A stretch of DNA of 64,000 nucleotides from Elusimicrobia bacterium CG1_02_56_21 (GTDB taxonomy: Bacteria > Elusimicrobiota > Elusimicrobia > Elusimicrobiales > UBA9959): contig MNUR01000032.1 of the NCBI GenBank assembly GCA_001871115.1, positions 1 to 64,000 on the forward strand, given 5' to 3'. Positions within the stretch are counted from its first letter, which is position 1, and each line of letters begins with the position of its first letter. Below the pieces are notes generated by a model. That model saw nothing but the letters and a program-made list of their open reading frames with translations. It was not told the origin of the DNA and searched no databases. Of the stretch, positions 8,740-18,200 are shown in pieces. A program made the translations under genes and the position numbers.

Positions 8740-9966
8740 TTATTTGATTATATATAATTTCGGCAGCCACTTAAGAGGATCCACAGCGCGGTCTCCCTTG
8801 CGGATCTCAAAATAAACGGCGCTGCCTGAAGATTTATCCCCCGAGTTTACGGCCAGGGTATCCTCGCCGGAGTAGCCGATAGTGGAAAGGGCCTCTACGG
8901 ATTGCCCCTTTGAAGTTTCTATCCGGCTCAGAAGCCCGTAGATAGTGAAAAAGCCCAGCTCATGATCAACTATGACCACATTGCCGTAGGTTCGAAACGG
9001 CCCGGCATAAATAACCTTGCCCGACAGCGCGGCGCGCACGACAGCGTGCTGGTCGGTGGCTATGCGTATACCCTCGCGCACGATCCAGGTTTTAAGCCCG
9101 GGAACGTCTTCCTTACCGAACCGGCTTATCACCTTTCCCTCGGCCGGCCAGGCCATAGCGTCTTTCTCTATAGGCAGCTCGGAGGACCAGTCGGTACTGC
9201 GGTAAGGGGATCTTTTCTGTAGTTTCTTTACCAGGCGGTTAAGGCCCAGCGCGGCGTTCTGGAGGTTTTCAAGGTCCCTGGCGAGCCTGGCCTGCTGTGA
9301 GCGGGTTTTTTCAAGCTCTCCCTGTTTTGCCCGGACTATCGTCCTGCGGGCGGAGCTCTGCCTGCGCAGCAGTTCCTGGCGGGATTTCAGCTCCGCCCCT
9401 TTGCGCTTAAAAGTTTCTATATCCTTGTTTACGCGCGCCGTTTCACCCTTGATCCTGGTAAGAAGGGCGCGCTTGCTGAACATGGCGGAGCGGACCAGCA
9501 TCTCCTTTGAAATGTCCCGCGTTCCGTAATAAGGGTAATAAAAATCCCGCTGAAAAGAATACATGACCAGCTCGCCGAAGATATCCCCGGCCAGGTCTTT
9601 TTTAGCTTTTTCCAAAGATTCGTATTTCTGGCGGGACTCGCCGGAGCGGGAACGGGATTTACTCAGCTGGGACTCGAGCTCCCTCCGCCTGGAAGCCGTT
9701 TGTTTTTCCTCTTTTTTCAGGCCAGAAATTTCTTCGGCGATCCGCTCCTCTTCCTGGCGGTATTTTTCCATTTCCCGCTTTTTTTCTTCCAGCTGCTGGT
9801 TTATCTGCTCCAGTTTCTGCTTTTTCTGCTCCGCCGCGCTCAGGCCGTAACCGGATTGGGGAAAAGCTGAAAAGAGGGCGGCGCAGATAAAAGCGATAAG
9901 CAGGACTCCCGGCATAAAGCCGGGCGCGGCGCGGCGCGCCTTGATTTTGCTTTTTTGAATTTGCAT
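8740..9966 (-). CDS. envC: EnvC-like murein hydrolase activator with a degenerate LytM domain
   Basis: 408 residues with a signal sequence (residues ~18-42), a long coiled coil (~45-250, QKLEQINQQLEEKKREME) and a C-terminal M23/LytM domain (~285-400). The fold is recognisable from KVIYAGPFRTYGNVVIVDH and FFTIYG, but the zinc ligands are gone. The usual HxGxD is REGIR, and the usual LHFE reads VYFE. As with EnvC of E. coli, this predicts a non-catalytic activator of amidases rather than an endopeptidase. The gene begins three bases after ftsX ends, fitting the EnvC-FtsX partnership at the division site. An imperfect GC hairpin at about 8700-8735 may end this transcript before ctpA. Confidence 0.9.
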   Translation of the reverse strand: MQIQKSKIKARRAAPGFMPGVLLIAFICAALFSAFPQSGYGLSAAEQKKQKLEQINQQLEEKKREMEKYRQEEERIAEEISGLKKEEKQTASRRRELESQLSKSRSRSGESRQKYESLEKAKKDLAGDIFGELVMYSFQRDFYYPYYGTRDISKEMLVRSAMFSKRALLTRIKGETARVNKDIETFKRKGAELKSRQELLRRQSSARRTIVRAKQGELEKTRSQQARLARDLENLQNAALGLNRLVKKLQKRSPYRSTDWSSELPIEKDAMAWPAEGKVISRFGKEDVPGLKTWIVREGIRIATDQHAVVRAALSGKVIYAGPFRTYGNVVIVDHELGFFTIYGLLSRIETSKGQSVEALSTIGYSGEDTLAVNSGDKSSGSAVYFEIRKGDRAVDPLKWLPKLYIIK

Positions 9967-9969
9967 AGT

Positions 9970-10767
9970 TCAGTAGCGGTCGTTTTTCCACTGACAGAGC
10001 GCCCAGCCCAGCAGCGCTCCGGAAGCAACCAGGCCCACCTGCCAGAACGGGTTGGGCCAGACCCAGACGGGGCTCAGGTATTTCACCGGATAAACTACGG
10101 CATAAGCGGCCAGGGCGGAAGCCGTGCCGCCGCCGGCGCCGGCAAGAAACCAATTCCTGTCGGCTCCCAGCGAAGCCAGCAGCGACGCCGGGGTATGTCC
10201 GTGAGCGAGAGCCATGGCCGCCATTATCATGAAGGCCAGAAAAGACAGGGCCAGGCCCAGAGTGATCAGGTGCCCGTAAAAGATGGAATGCATTATGGCG
10301 TAAGCCTCGAGAGGCTTGTACTTGATATCTCCGACCCCCGGAACACGCAGGGCCGCGGAAACCCAGGCATTGATGTCGCCCAGGGAATCCTCGCTTATGC
10401 TGGCTTCCCAGGTTTCGGGCATGGGGTTCTCACCGGGCGGCAGCACGGAGGACACCAGTTCGGGTTCTTCGGCTTTAAGCCGCGCCAGGCGGTCCTGGCG
10501 GCTGACGAAGACCGCCTGTACGGTGCCCTTTATTCCGGCCAGGGCCGCGCCTGTTTTCTCGGGAGCTTCCCTGGTTTTCCCGTCGCGCACTACTACGACG
10601 CGAAAATCCTCTTTAAGCAGGGTCGCTATCTCGCGCATCTGCGCGTGCATAAAAAGCAGCATCTCGGCCAGCAAGCCGGCTGAAAAAGCCAGCAGGAAAG
10701 CCACCCTGTAACCTTTGCGCGGCTTATGCGGGGAAGGAGAATGTGACGTGTGTTTGTGTTCGGTCAT
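9970..10767 (-). CDS. ftsX: FtsX-like division permease
   Basis: 265 residues. The topology fits FtsX: a short cytoplasmic tail, one membrane helix (~22-42), a large periplasmic domain (~45-155) and three helices toward the C-terminus (from ~163). FtsX has no transport role; it passes ATP-driven motion from FtsE to periplasmic EnvC-type activators. The gene is immediately followed by envC. The usual partner ftsE, normally directly upstream, is absent: upstream lies a 240-base gap and then an unrelated secreted-protein gene. The sequence is divergent, so the assignment relies on topology and neighbours. A TATAAT box 8 bases before ATG 10767 suggests a leaderless message. Confidence 0.75.
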   Translation of the reverse strand: MTEHKHTSHSPSPHKPRKGYRVAFLLAFSAGLLAEMLLFMHAQMREIATLLKEDFRVVVVRDGKTREAPEKTGAALAGIKGTVQAVFVSRQDRLARLKAEEPELVSSVLPPGENPMPETWEASISEDSLGDINAWVSAALRVPGVGDIKYKPLEAYAIMHSIFYGHLITLGLALSFLAFMIMAAMALAHGHTPASLLASLGADRNWFLAGAGGGTASALAAYAVVYPVKYLSPVWVWPNPFWQVGLVASGALLGWALCQWKNDRY

Positions 10768-10775
10768 AAAGCGTA

Positions 10776-10781
10776 ATTATA
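10776..10781 (-). promoter_or_regulatory. -10 box of the ftsX-envC transcript
   Basis: On the minus strand a perfect TATAAT ends eight bases before the ftsX ATG, with a TTTAGT at 17-bp spacing as a possible -35. No ribosome site lies between. Transcription probably begins at the start codon. Confidence 0.5.
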
Positions 10782-10950
10782 ACTTTTATGACACGGCAAC
10801 TAAACCCCAAAGAATTACCGGGCAGCCGCAAAAAAAAGCGGGAACCGCAAGCTTAAAATACAGGAAGTGGATTTTGCCGGAGTTCTTTCAGCTTTCCCGT
10901 TTCTTGCGCGTTTTGCGCCTCTTTGCGGCTGCTTCCGCCTACCGGAGGGC

Positions 10951-10978
10951 AAAAAAAACAGGCCGTTTTATCGGCCTG
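10951..10978 (-). terminator. Rho-independent terminator after the 11.0-11.9 kb gene
   Basis: The minus strand shows the perfect stem CAGGCCG/CGGCCTG with a six-base loop, followed by eight T. It sits just past the stop of the secreted-protein gene. Confidence 0.85.
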
Positions 10979-11010
10979 CTTCCCCGGCGGCGGAGGTTTC
11001 TGCCCGCCGC

Positions 11011-11910
11011 TTACAGCGAAATATCGTTAAACTCCACCGAGGCGACAAAAGGAGAGCGGGAAAGCTCCCCTATCATGTCCATCGGCAGGGTTCCCGTAAC
11101 ATTGAACACGCTGAACTTGGAATCATTATTTTTCTGGGGCATCCTGAACCAGGCTTCGGCGTCAAATCCGCCCTCGTCCGTAAGGCGTTTTACAAACTCG
11201 GGAACAAAAGCGTTAGGCCTGTTCTGGTAGGGGACTTTAAGCGTAAACCGCACTTTGGCCTTAAGCGGGACCCCGATTCTCTTTTTTTCCACTACTACCC
11301 CGCCGACCCCGCTGATCTTTGATATTTTAGAGATGCCCGAATACGGCGCCCAGCCGAGAATAACGGTTTTTTTTGTCTTTACGGAATAGGAGATCTTTTC
11401 CCCGGCAAACCGCAGGCCCGCGGCTTCAAGCCTGGCCAGAACTTTATCATAGGGACCTTCGCCTACCGAGATCCCGAGAAGGACATATTCCCTGGCATAT
11501 TTCCTGGAGCCTGAATCCAGCGGCCACACAAAAGACCCGACCGGTCCGCTGTCCCCGGCAAAAGTTACTTTATAATGCCCGTTCGGGAGCATGGGCAGGC
11601 CGCTCCGGTCCTCCGGACGCACCCTTGGATCTGCAGACTTTTTTTCTGCGGGAGCCGGGTTTTTAAGCGTAGGGGCGGGAGAAGAAAATACGGAATCCCT
11701 GAAATCACCGGTCTCCCGGAAATCAGTGCGGATCGCCAGTGTGTTCTTTGAATTAAGATAGCCGTCGGCAGTTTCTATGAAGTCCTGGAAAACCGGGTCG
11801 GCGTAAGGTCCGGCCCCGGCGAGGGGGTCGCCGGCTGAATATACGCCTTCGGCGGAAAGGTTGGCGGCGCAGGCCGTGAGCAGAATAGCTATTATCAGGT
11901 TTTTTTTCAT
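11011..11910 (-). CDS. Secreted protein of unknown function with two ferredoxin-like inhibitor-type modules
   Basis: 299 residues with a clear signal peptide (MKKNLIIAILLTACAANLSA). The middle is a low-complexity Pro/Lys linker. Two parts look alike in outline: residues ~165-215 (GEKISYSVKTKKTVILGWAP ... ISGVGGVVVEKK) and ~230-299 (VPEFVKRLTDEG ... ELSRSPFVASVEFNDIS). Each has a strand, a helix with repeated Ile/Leu, then VGGVVVE or VASVEF. That pattern resembles inhibitor I9-like or ACT-like folds and is my inference, not a firm family call. Cysteine occurs only in the signal peptide. The gene is transcribed alone, ends at a strong terminator, and begins just downstream of a hairpin followed by a U-run that could attenuate its expression. 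Confidence 0.6.
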   Translation of the reverse strand: MKKNLIIAILLTACAANLSAEGVYSAGDPLAGAGPYADPVFQDFIETADGYLNSKNTLAIRTDFRETGDFRDSVFSSPAPTLKNPAPAEKKSADPRVRPEDRSGLPMLPNGHYKVTFAGDSGPVGSFVWPLDSGSRKYAREYVLLGISVGEGPYDKVLARLEAAGLRFAGEKISYSVKTKKTVILGWAPYSGISKISKISGVGGVVVEKKRIGVPLKAKVRFTLKVPYQNRPNAFVPEFVKRLTDEGGFDAEAWFRMPQKNNDSKFSVFNVTGTLPMDMIGELSRSPFVASVEFNDISL

Positions 11911-11932
11911 TTCAGATCCGGTTTACCAACGC

Positions 11933-12031
11933 AAAAAAAGAGAAACGAAACAATATTTTCGTTTCCCTTGGTTACAGCTGGTTAAGGCCTGCCGGTGGAT
12001 TCTCCCCCGCCTGTTCGGAGGATTACAAGGG
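11933..12031 (-). ncRNA. Candidate structured leader RNA or small RNA upstream of the secreted-protein gene
   Basis: On the minus strand, CCCCTTG (12026-12032) pairs with CAAGGG (11965-11970) to close a ~65-nt domain containing GC-rich inner pairings. It is directly followed by a nine-bp hairpin, GAAACGAAA/TTTCGTTTC (11942-11965), and a U-run (11933-11939). A plausible promoter, TTGTCA (12059-12064) and GATACT (12038-12043), would start RNA right at the closing stem. The layout fits a riboswitch or attenuator, or a stand-alone small RNA. No known motif was recognised. The rest of the 11911-12304 gap holds the hairpin at 12102 and the promoter of the next gene. Confidence 0.4.
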
Positions 12032-12101
12032 GACTACAGTATCAAGTGTAACTTTCTCTGACAAAAATCAATAGAGGCATAAGTCCTATAAATTAAAAAT
12101 T

Positions 12102-12129
12102 AAAAGGCCTATGCGCTTTTAGGCCTTTT
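12102..12129. terminator. Perfect ten-bp hairpin, possible bidirectional terminator
   Basis: AAAAGGCCTA and TAGGCCTTTT pair perfectly around an eight-base loop. The A- and T-rich ends would let it act in either direction. It lies in a gap between divergently transcribed genes with no gene reading into it, so its role is unclear. Confidence 0.45.
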
Positions 12130-12252
12130 GGCCTATAGGCTCCCGGCTGTTAAAGCCCGGGCCGCCCCCCTCCCCTTTCGGGAGCAGTTCCCCCGAACCT
12201 CCGCGGCCTTTAGGCGTGGCGCAGGTATTCTTTCCGGTTTGGGCCCGGTTCA

Positions 12253-12295
12253 TTGACGGCGAAAAAACTGCATGGTATAATTAATCTACCGGTAG
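12253..12295 (+). promoter_or_regulatory. Promoter and palindromic operator of the TetR-TolC efflux operon
   Basis: TTGACG (12253-12258) and TATAAT (12276-12281) are separated by exactly 17 bp, a near-consensus housekeeping promoter. The palindrome CTACCGGTAG (12286-12295) covers the predicted transcription start. A repressor bound there would block initiation, so autoregulation by the TetR domain encoded next is likely. AGGTAAG before ATG 12305 is the ribosome site. Confidence 0.75.
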
Positions 12296-12304
12296 GTAAG
12301 TTTT

Positions 12305-14209
12305 ATGAAAAAAAATACGACACAAAAAACAACCAAGGGCGACAGGACCCGGCGCCGCATACTTAAAACCGCCTCGGCAATGATGGCCGAAAACGGCCCC
12401 GACAGCGTATCCATGAGCGAGATCTCCGCAAAGATCAGGATAACCAAGCCGGTGCTCTACTATTATTTCAAGAACAAAGACGAACTGATCAGGGCTTCTT
12501 TTATCGAAGGAACCAAGCATTTCAGGGAACTCTACGCGGAGATAAGCGGGCCCGGGCTTTCCCTGCAGCAGAAACTGGAGCGTATTTTCTCCAATTATCT
12601 GGACTTCATAAAACTCTACCCCGACATGCCCAAGTGCGCGCTGAAAATGATGGCCTCCCCCTCCGAGGGGACGCTTGGCCTCCTGGCCAGGGAACTCAAA
12701 GAGCGCAACCGCAAATCACTGATGGATGCTATCAAGGCCGGCAAGGAATCCCTCAGCAAAACAGCCATGGACGGGTTAATAAGAATGGTCAGCGCGGTCC
12801 TGCTTTATTTCATGGTGGAAGCCCGGGAGCGGGGAATAGACAGCCTCCCCAAAGGCCTGCCGGCCAGCATGGCTAAAATAATAACCGCCGGGGCCAGGCA
12901 GCTGAAAGTCGCATTGGCGATCATCCTGCTTTCCCCGCTCCTGGCCTCGTCCCGGACCGCAGGCCTCAGCGTGGAAGGCGCGGTCAAGCTGGCCATGAAA
13001 AACAACCCCGCGGTAGCCAACGCCGAGCGAAGCCGCCTGATCTATAAGGAGAAAATACGCGAATATTGGGGCGGGGTATACCCGCAGCTGAGCGCCAGCG
13101 CCCAATATACCCGCAATATAGAACAGGCCGCCATCTTCTTCGGCGGCAATAAAATAAAACTGGGCTCCGATAACGCTTACGCCGCCTCGCTGGACCTGAA
13201 CCAGGTGCTTTGGGCCGGGGGCAAGGTCTACACCGGCATAAAGATGGCCGACATCTACTCCGACTCAAGCGCGGAGCGGCTGCGCGGAACGCAGAACTTC
13301 ATAAAAAAATCCGTAACGCAGCTTTACTATTCCGTCCTGCTCTCAAAAGCCATGGCCGATGTACAGAAGGAAACCCTGGATCTCTCCAGGCAGCACCTGG
13401 CCACGATAGAGGCAAAGTACAAAGAGGGCCTGGCCAGCGACCTGGCCGTGCTCCGCCAGAAAGTGGAGGTTTCCAATAACGAGCCGGCCGTAATGCAAAA
13501 CCTTAACTACTACGAATCCGGCCTGCTGACCCTCAAGAGCCTGCTCGGCCTGGACCCGGATGAGGAACTCCTGCTCTCCGGAACCATGAGCTGCGATGCG
13601 GGCCAACCCGAGCCTATCGACGCTCTTTACGCGCGGGCAGCCAAGGCCCGGCCTGAATACCGCCTGGCGGAGCTGCAAAAGCGGCTGGCGCTTGAAACGA
13701 TCACGCTTGAAAAAGCCGGACATTACCCTTACCTCGGGGCCTTTGCCACCAGGCAGTTCCAGGGGCAGACCAACGGCGCTTTTCCCGGCCCGGACGAAAG
13801 CGCGTGGAGCCTTTCTGCCGGGCTCCGGCTCAGCCTGCCGCTTTTTGCCGGAGGCTCGGTAAATTCAAAAGTAAAACAGGCGCAGCTGGAGCTGGAGATA
13901 GCCGGCGAGAACCTGAAGAGCGCCGAGCGGGAATTAAAGATAGCCGTAAAAAAAGCCTGGCTGGACCGCAACGAAGCTTCGCACAGGCTGGCCTCACAGG
14001 AAACCGCGGTAGAAACGGCGAAGATAGCCCTTTCAGCCACGGAACTGCGCTTTAGAAACGGCCTCTCGGGGCAGCTGGACCTTAACGACGCGACCCTGGC
14101 GCTTAACCGGGCCCGGACGCTTTATACCCAGGCGCAGCACGACGTATGCTCCGCGGCCGCCGAACTGGCCTGGGCTGTCGGGGAACAAACAGAAGCCCAA
14201 AGCAACTAA
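12305..14209 (+). CDS. TetR repressor fused in frame to a TolC-type outer-membrane efflux protein
   Basis: A single 634-residue frame. Residues ~15-62 are a TetR DNA-binding domain (RRRILKTASAMMAENG, VLYYYFKNKDELI), and residues ~65-195 are a complete TetR ligand/dimer domain. A hydrophobic signal-like segment (~200-217, VALAIILLSPLLASS) follows, then a full TolC-family protein (~222-625, LSVEGAVKLAMKNNPAVANA; PLFAGGSVNSKVKQAQLELE). One chain would have to be both cytoplasmic and in the outer membrane. The in-frame ATG at 12869 (codon 189, MAKIITAGARQ) would give a normal TolC precursor, so internal initiation, a real fusion or an indel error at the junction are all possible. In another frame the junction contains TGA (GCTGAAAG), as expected if one base were missing. 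Adaptor and pump genes follow directly. Confidence 0.85.
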   Translation: MKKNTTQKTTKGDRTRRRILKTASAMMAENGPDSVSMSEISAKIRITKPVLYYYFKNKDELIRASFIEGTKHFRELYAEISGPGLSLQQKLERIFSNYLDFIKLYPDMPKCALKMMASPSEGTLGLLARELKERNRKSLMDAIKAGKESLSKTAMDGLIRMVSAVLLYFMVEARERGIDSLPKGLPASMAKIITAGARQLKVALAIILLSPLLASSRTAGLSVEGAVKLAMKNNPAVANAERSRLIYKEKIREYWGGVYPQLSASAQYTRNIEQAAIFFGGNKIKLGSDNAYAASLDLNQVLWAGGKVYTGIKMADIYSDSSAERLRGTQNFIKKSVTQLYYSVLLSKAMADVQKETLDLSRQHLATIEAKYKEGLASDLAVLRQKVEVSNNEPAVMQNLNYYESGLLTLKSLLGLDPDEELLLSGTMSCDAGQPEPIDALYARAAKARPEYRLAELQKRLALETITLEKAGHYPYLGAFATRQFQGQTNGAFPGPDESAWSLSAGLRLSLPLFAGGSVNSKVKQAQLELEIAGENLKSAERELKIAVKKAWLDRNEASHRLASQETAVETAKIALSATELRFRNGLSGQLDLNDATLALNRARTLYTQAQHDVCSAAAELAWAVGEQTEAQSN

Positions 14210-14221
14210 ATATCGAGCAGA

Positions 14222-15121
14222 ATGGAAAAATTCATGAAAAATATCAAAACGCAGATACTGATCCTCCTGGCCGCGGCCGCCGCTTTTACCGCCGCCTGCA
14301 GAAATAAAGAAATTGAGGCCTTCGACAATATAGAGAAAGACCGCTTCATCGTCAAGACCGAGAAGGCAAGCGTAAGGAACCTGGAGGAGTATATACTTCT
14401 CACCGGCTCGATAAAAGCGCTGCAAGAAGCCACCCTCTATCCCAGGACCTCCGGCAAACTTCTGCGCAACCTGCTTAAAGAAGGCGACCCGGTAGAAAAG
14501 GGCCAGACAGTAGCCCTTATAGAACGCGACGAGGTAGGCGCGGTATACGAACCGGCGCCCGTGCCTTCCACTCTTAGCGGGGTTGTGGGGAGCATCTACC
14601 AGGATACAGGCGCAAGCATAAACCCGGCCACCCCCATTGCTCTGGTGGTTAACCAGGTACAGGTGCGCGTAGCCGTGGACGTGCCCGAACAATACATCGG
14701 CAAAGTTTTCCAGGGACAGAGCGCGGCCATAAAAGTGGACGCCTTCCCTGACACCCGCTTTAACGGGAAAGTTTACAGAGTAAGCCCGGTAGTTGATTCG
14801 CGTTCGCGCAACACCCTGGTGGAAGTCCTCATCGACAATCCCGAAAGCCGCCTCAAGTCGGGAATGTTCGCGGAAACCCGCCTTATCGTGGCCTCGCGCG
14901 GCGCGGCGCTTTCCGTGCCGGCCGGGGCCGTTGTAACACAGGACGGCGCCGACTTCGTATTTGTGCCCGCGGAAGGCGGCCTTGCCGCGCGGATCCCCGT
15001 AAAGACCGGGATAAAAACCGACGAGTTCGTACAGGTCAGCGGGATTAAGCGGGGCGCGGAAGTGATCACCTTCGGCCTCTATGGATTAAAAGACGGCAGC
15101 AAGATAAAAGTACAGAACTAA
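14222..15121 (+). CDS. RND efflux periplasmic adaptor lipoprotein
   Basis: 299 residues, HlyD/MexA family. It bridges the inner-membrane pump and the TolC-type channel. The N-terminus has a hydrophobic segment ending AAFTAAC, a plausible lipobox with Cys at about residue 25. LYPRTSGKLLRNLLKEGDPVEKGQTVALIE is the first half of the lipoyl-like domain and STLSGVVGSIYQDTGASI the second. The usual long alpha-hairpin between them is nearly absent, which makes the protein short. A beta-barrel domain (~150-215) and a membrane-proximal domain follow. Starts at 14222 and 14234 (MKNIK) are both possible; neither has a strong ribosome site. It lies 12 bases after the TetR-TolC gene and about 100 bases before the pump. 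Confidence 0.9.
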   Translation: MEKFMKNIKTQILILLAAAAAFTAACRNKEIEAFDNIEKDRFIVKTEKASVRNLEEYILLTGSIKALQEATLYPRTSGKLLRNLLKEGDPVEKGQTVALIERDEVGAVYEPAPVPSTLSGVVGSIYQDTGASINPATPIALVVNQVQVRVAVDVPEQYIGKVFQGQSAAIKVDAFPDTRFNGKVYRVSPVVDSRSRNTLVEVLIDNPESRLKSGMFAETRLIVASRGAALSVPAGAVVTQDGADFVFVPAEGGLAARIPVKTGIKTDEFVQVSGIKRGAEVITFGLYGLKDGSKIKVQN

Positions 15122-15222
15122 ATAGATAATCAGCAGTCAGGAACCGGTTCAAAAACCGAAAGAAGATCCCCCTCCCGAGATTCCGGATTCCCGACCCTCG
15201 ATTCCCGATCGTTTAACTATTT

Positions 15223-18200
15223 ATGAAAATAACTGAAATTGCGGTTCAAAAACCCATCTTCACCACCATGATGATCCTCACCATAGTGGTGCTGGGCGCT
15301 TTCTCCTACTTCAGGCTGGGCGTCGACCTTTTCCCGAACGTGGAATTCCCCTTCGTGATCGTGCAGACGGCTTTGCGCGGCGCCGGCCCCGAAGAAGTGG
15401 AATCCTCGATAACAAAACCTATTGAAGAAGCCGTAAACACCATTTCCGGCATAGAGGACATCACCTCCACCAGCTACGAGGGACTCTCGATAGTGATGGT
15501 GAAATTCATCCTGGAAAAGAACGGCGACGTGGCCGCCCAGGAAGTCCGCGACAAGGTCAACTCCGTGCAGCGCCAGCTGCCGCAGGGTACCGACGCCCCG
15601 ATGATAGCCAAGTTCGACATGGGCGCCACGCCCGTGCTGAACGTGGTTATCTACGGGGACAGGGACCTTATCGGCCTGACGCAGATAGCTAAAAAGAAAA
15701 TAAAAGAAAACATAGAGACCGTCAACGGCGTCGGCGCCGTGGACATCGTGGGCGGCCGCGAGCGGGAGATCCACCTGGTGGTGAACCCGCTCAAACTCTC
15801 GGCCATGAACCTGTCGATAAAGCAGGTGAAAGACGCAGTAACCCAGCAGAACATAGAGATCCCGGGCGGCAAGGTGGAGCAGAAGAACAAAGAATTCGTG
15901 CTGCGAATTATGGGCCGCCTGGAGAGCGTAAAAGATTTCAACGACATAGTCATAACCAACATAAACGGGACGCCGGTGCGCCTCTCGGATATAGGCCGCG
16001 TGGAGGACACCGGGGCCCGGATGACCACCTCTTCCTCCTACAACGGAACCCCTTCGGTCACCCTGGTGGTAAAAAAACAGTCAGGGACCAACACCGTGGC
16101 CGTGGTCAAGAACATAAAAGCCCGTCTTAACGGGCTTGAGAAATCCCTGCCGCCCGGGGTGCAGACCAAGATAATCGGCGACCAGTCCGTCTTTATCGAG
16201 GCCTCGGTCTCCACGGTAAAAGAGCATCTTATCCTGGGCGCCGTTTTCGCGGCCCTCATGGTGCTTCTTTTTATCGGGGACTTCCGCTCCACTATTATCT
16301 CTTCACTCGCTATTCCCACCTCGCTCATCGGAACCCTGATCTTCATGGACCTGTCGGGCTTTACGCTCAACAATATGACGCTGCTGGGCCTGACCATAGC
16401 GGTCGGCATAGTCATCGACGACGCCATAGTCATGCTCGAGAACATCTACCGGCACATGGAAGAGCATAAAATGAGCCCGCTTAAAGCCTCTCTGGAAGGA
16501 TCGAGGGAAATAGCGTTCGCCGTCCTTGCGATGTCCACGGCGCTGCTGGTTATCTTCGTGCCCCTGGCCTATATGGGCGGGATCATCGGCCGCTTCATTA
16601 AGAGCTACGGCCTCACCATAGCCTATGCCGTGGCGATCAGCACCCTGGTCGCCCTGACGCTCACCCCGATGCTCTGCGCCATCTTCCTGAAGGTCAATCC
16701 CAAAGGCAAGACGAACCTGCAGAAAAGCACCGACAGGATCAACGAATACCTGGCGAAATATTACATAAAGATGCTCGAGTGGGCCCTGGCCCGCCGGAAG
16801 CGGATGGTGGCCTTCGCGGCGGCCATCATGATCTCCATGGTCCCGCTGTTCATGTTCCTCGGCAAGGATTTTTTGCCCTCCGACGATACCGGCCAATACC
16901 AGATAATAATAATCGCGCCGGAAGGCACCAGCCTTTCAATGATGAAACAGATCTTCGCGCAGGTAGAAACCGAGACAAAACAGATCCCCTATGTGATAAA
17001 CACTCTGTCGTCCATAGGCACCGGCACTGGCGGCCATAGCGGCTCGGCCTCCCCGAACGAGGGCTATATAATGGTGGAGGTCGCCGATATCAAGGACCGC
17101 CCCCTGCCTATTTCCAAACTGGTGTCGGCTTCCCGTGAAATGATGAGTAAATACAAGGGGCTGCGCGTCTCGGTGTCGGCGGTCGGAGGTTTCGGCGGCG
17201 GCGAGGCCGAGCTGCAGTACAACATTTCGGGCCCCGACCTGGCTAAGCTGCAGGAGTACTCAAGCAAAGTCGCCAATGCTCTGCGCAAGGTCAAAGGCGC
17301 GGTGGACGTGGACGTAAGCTTCTCCTACGCCAAGCCGGAGTATCGCGTTGAAATAGACAGGAAGCGGGCCCACGATCTGGGAGTTAAAGTAGAGGATATA
17401 GCCACCAGCCTGCGCACCATGGTGGGAGGCGAGGAGGACATAACCAAGTTCAAGGACGGCGACGAACTCTACCAGGTGCGCCTGCGCGCAGAGGAGTCCT
17501 TCCGCGACCGCAAAGAGGCCATAGAGGCCCTTATGATCCCCGCCGGCGTCAACCGCGTTACCCGGCTCGACAATATAGCCAAGGTGGTGCAGGGCGTAGG
17601 CCCTACCCAGATAGAACGCTTTAACAGGCAGCGCAATGTGAAGGTGCTGGCCAATATGTCCGGCATCCCCATAGGAAAGCTTATAACAGAAGCTGAGAAA
17701 GCTTTCCGGGAACTGAACGCACCCCCCGAATACAAGGGCGGGGTGACCGGCAAAGCCAAAGAACTGGGCAATATGTTAAAGGGCTTCCTTATAGCCTTCC
17801 TGATGGCCTTTATCTTCATCTATATAGTGCTGGCCAGCCAGTTCGAAAGCTTCGTGCATCCTATATCCATCATGATAGTGCTGCCGCTGACCATACCGTT
17901 CGCGGTCATCTCCCTGTTCCTGTCCGGGCAGAACCTGTCGCTGTTCAGCATCATGGGTATCTTCATGCTCTTCGGCATAGTAAAGAAAAATTCCATACTT
18001 CAGGTTGACTATACCAATACCCTGCGCGCCAAAGGCATGCCGCGCTACCAGGCCATGATAGAGGCGAACAAGACCAGGCTGCGCCCGATACTGATGACCA
18101 CCCTGACTCTTATAGCCGGCATGATCCCGACAGCCCTCGGAACCGGGGCAGGATCGGGAACCCGCCGCGCAATGGCTATCGTCATCATCGGCGGACAGAC

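Noticed and set aside
11930-12060. c-di-GMP riboswitch (GEMM) near the secreted-protein gene
   Set aside because: The conserved GEMM core and tetraloop/receptor sequences are not present on either strand.
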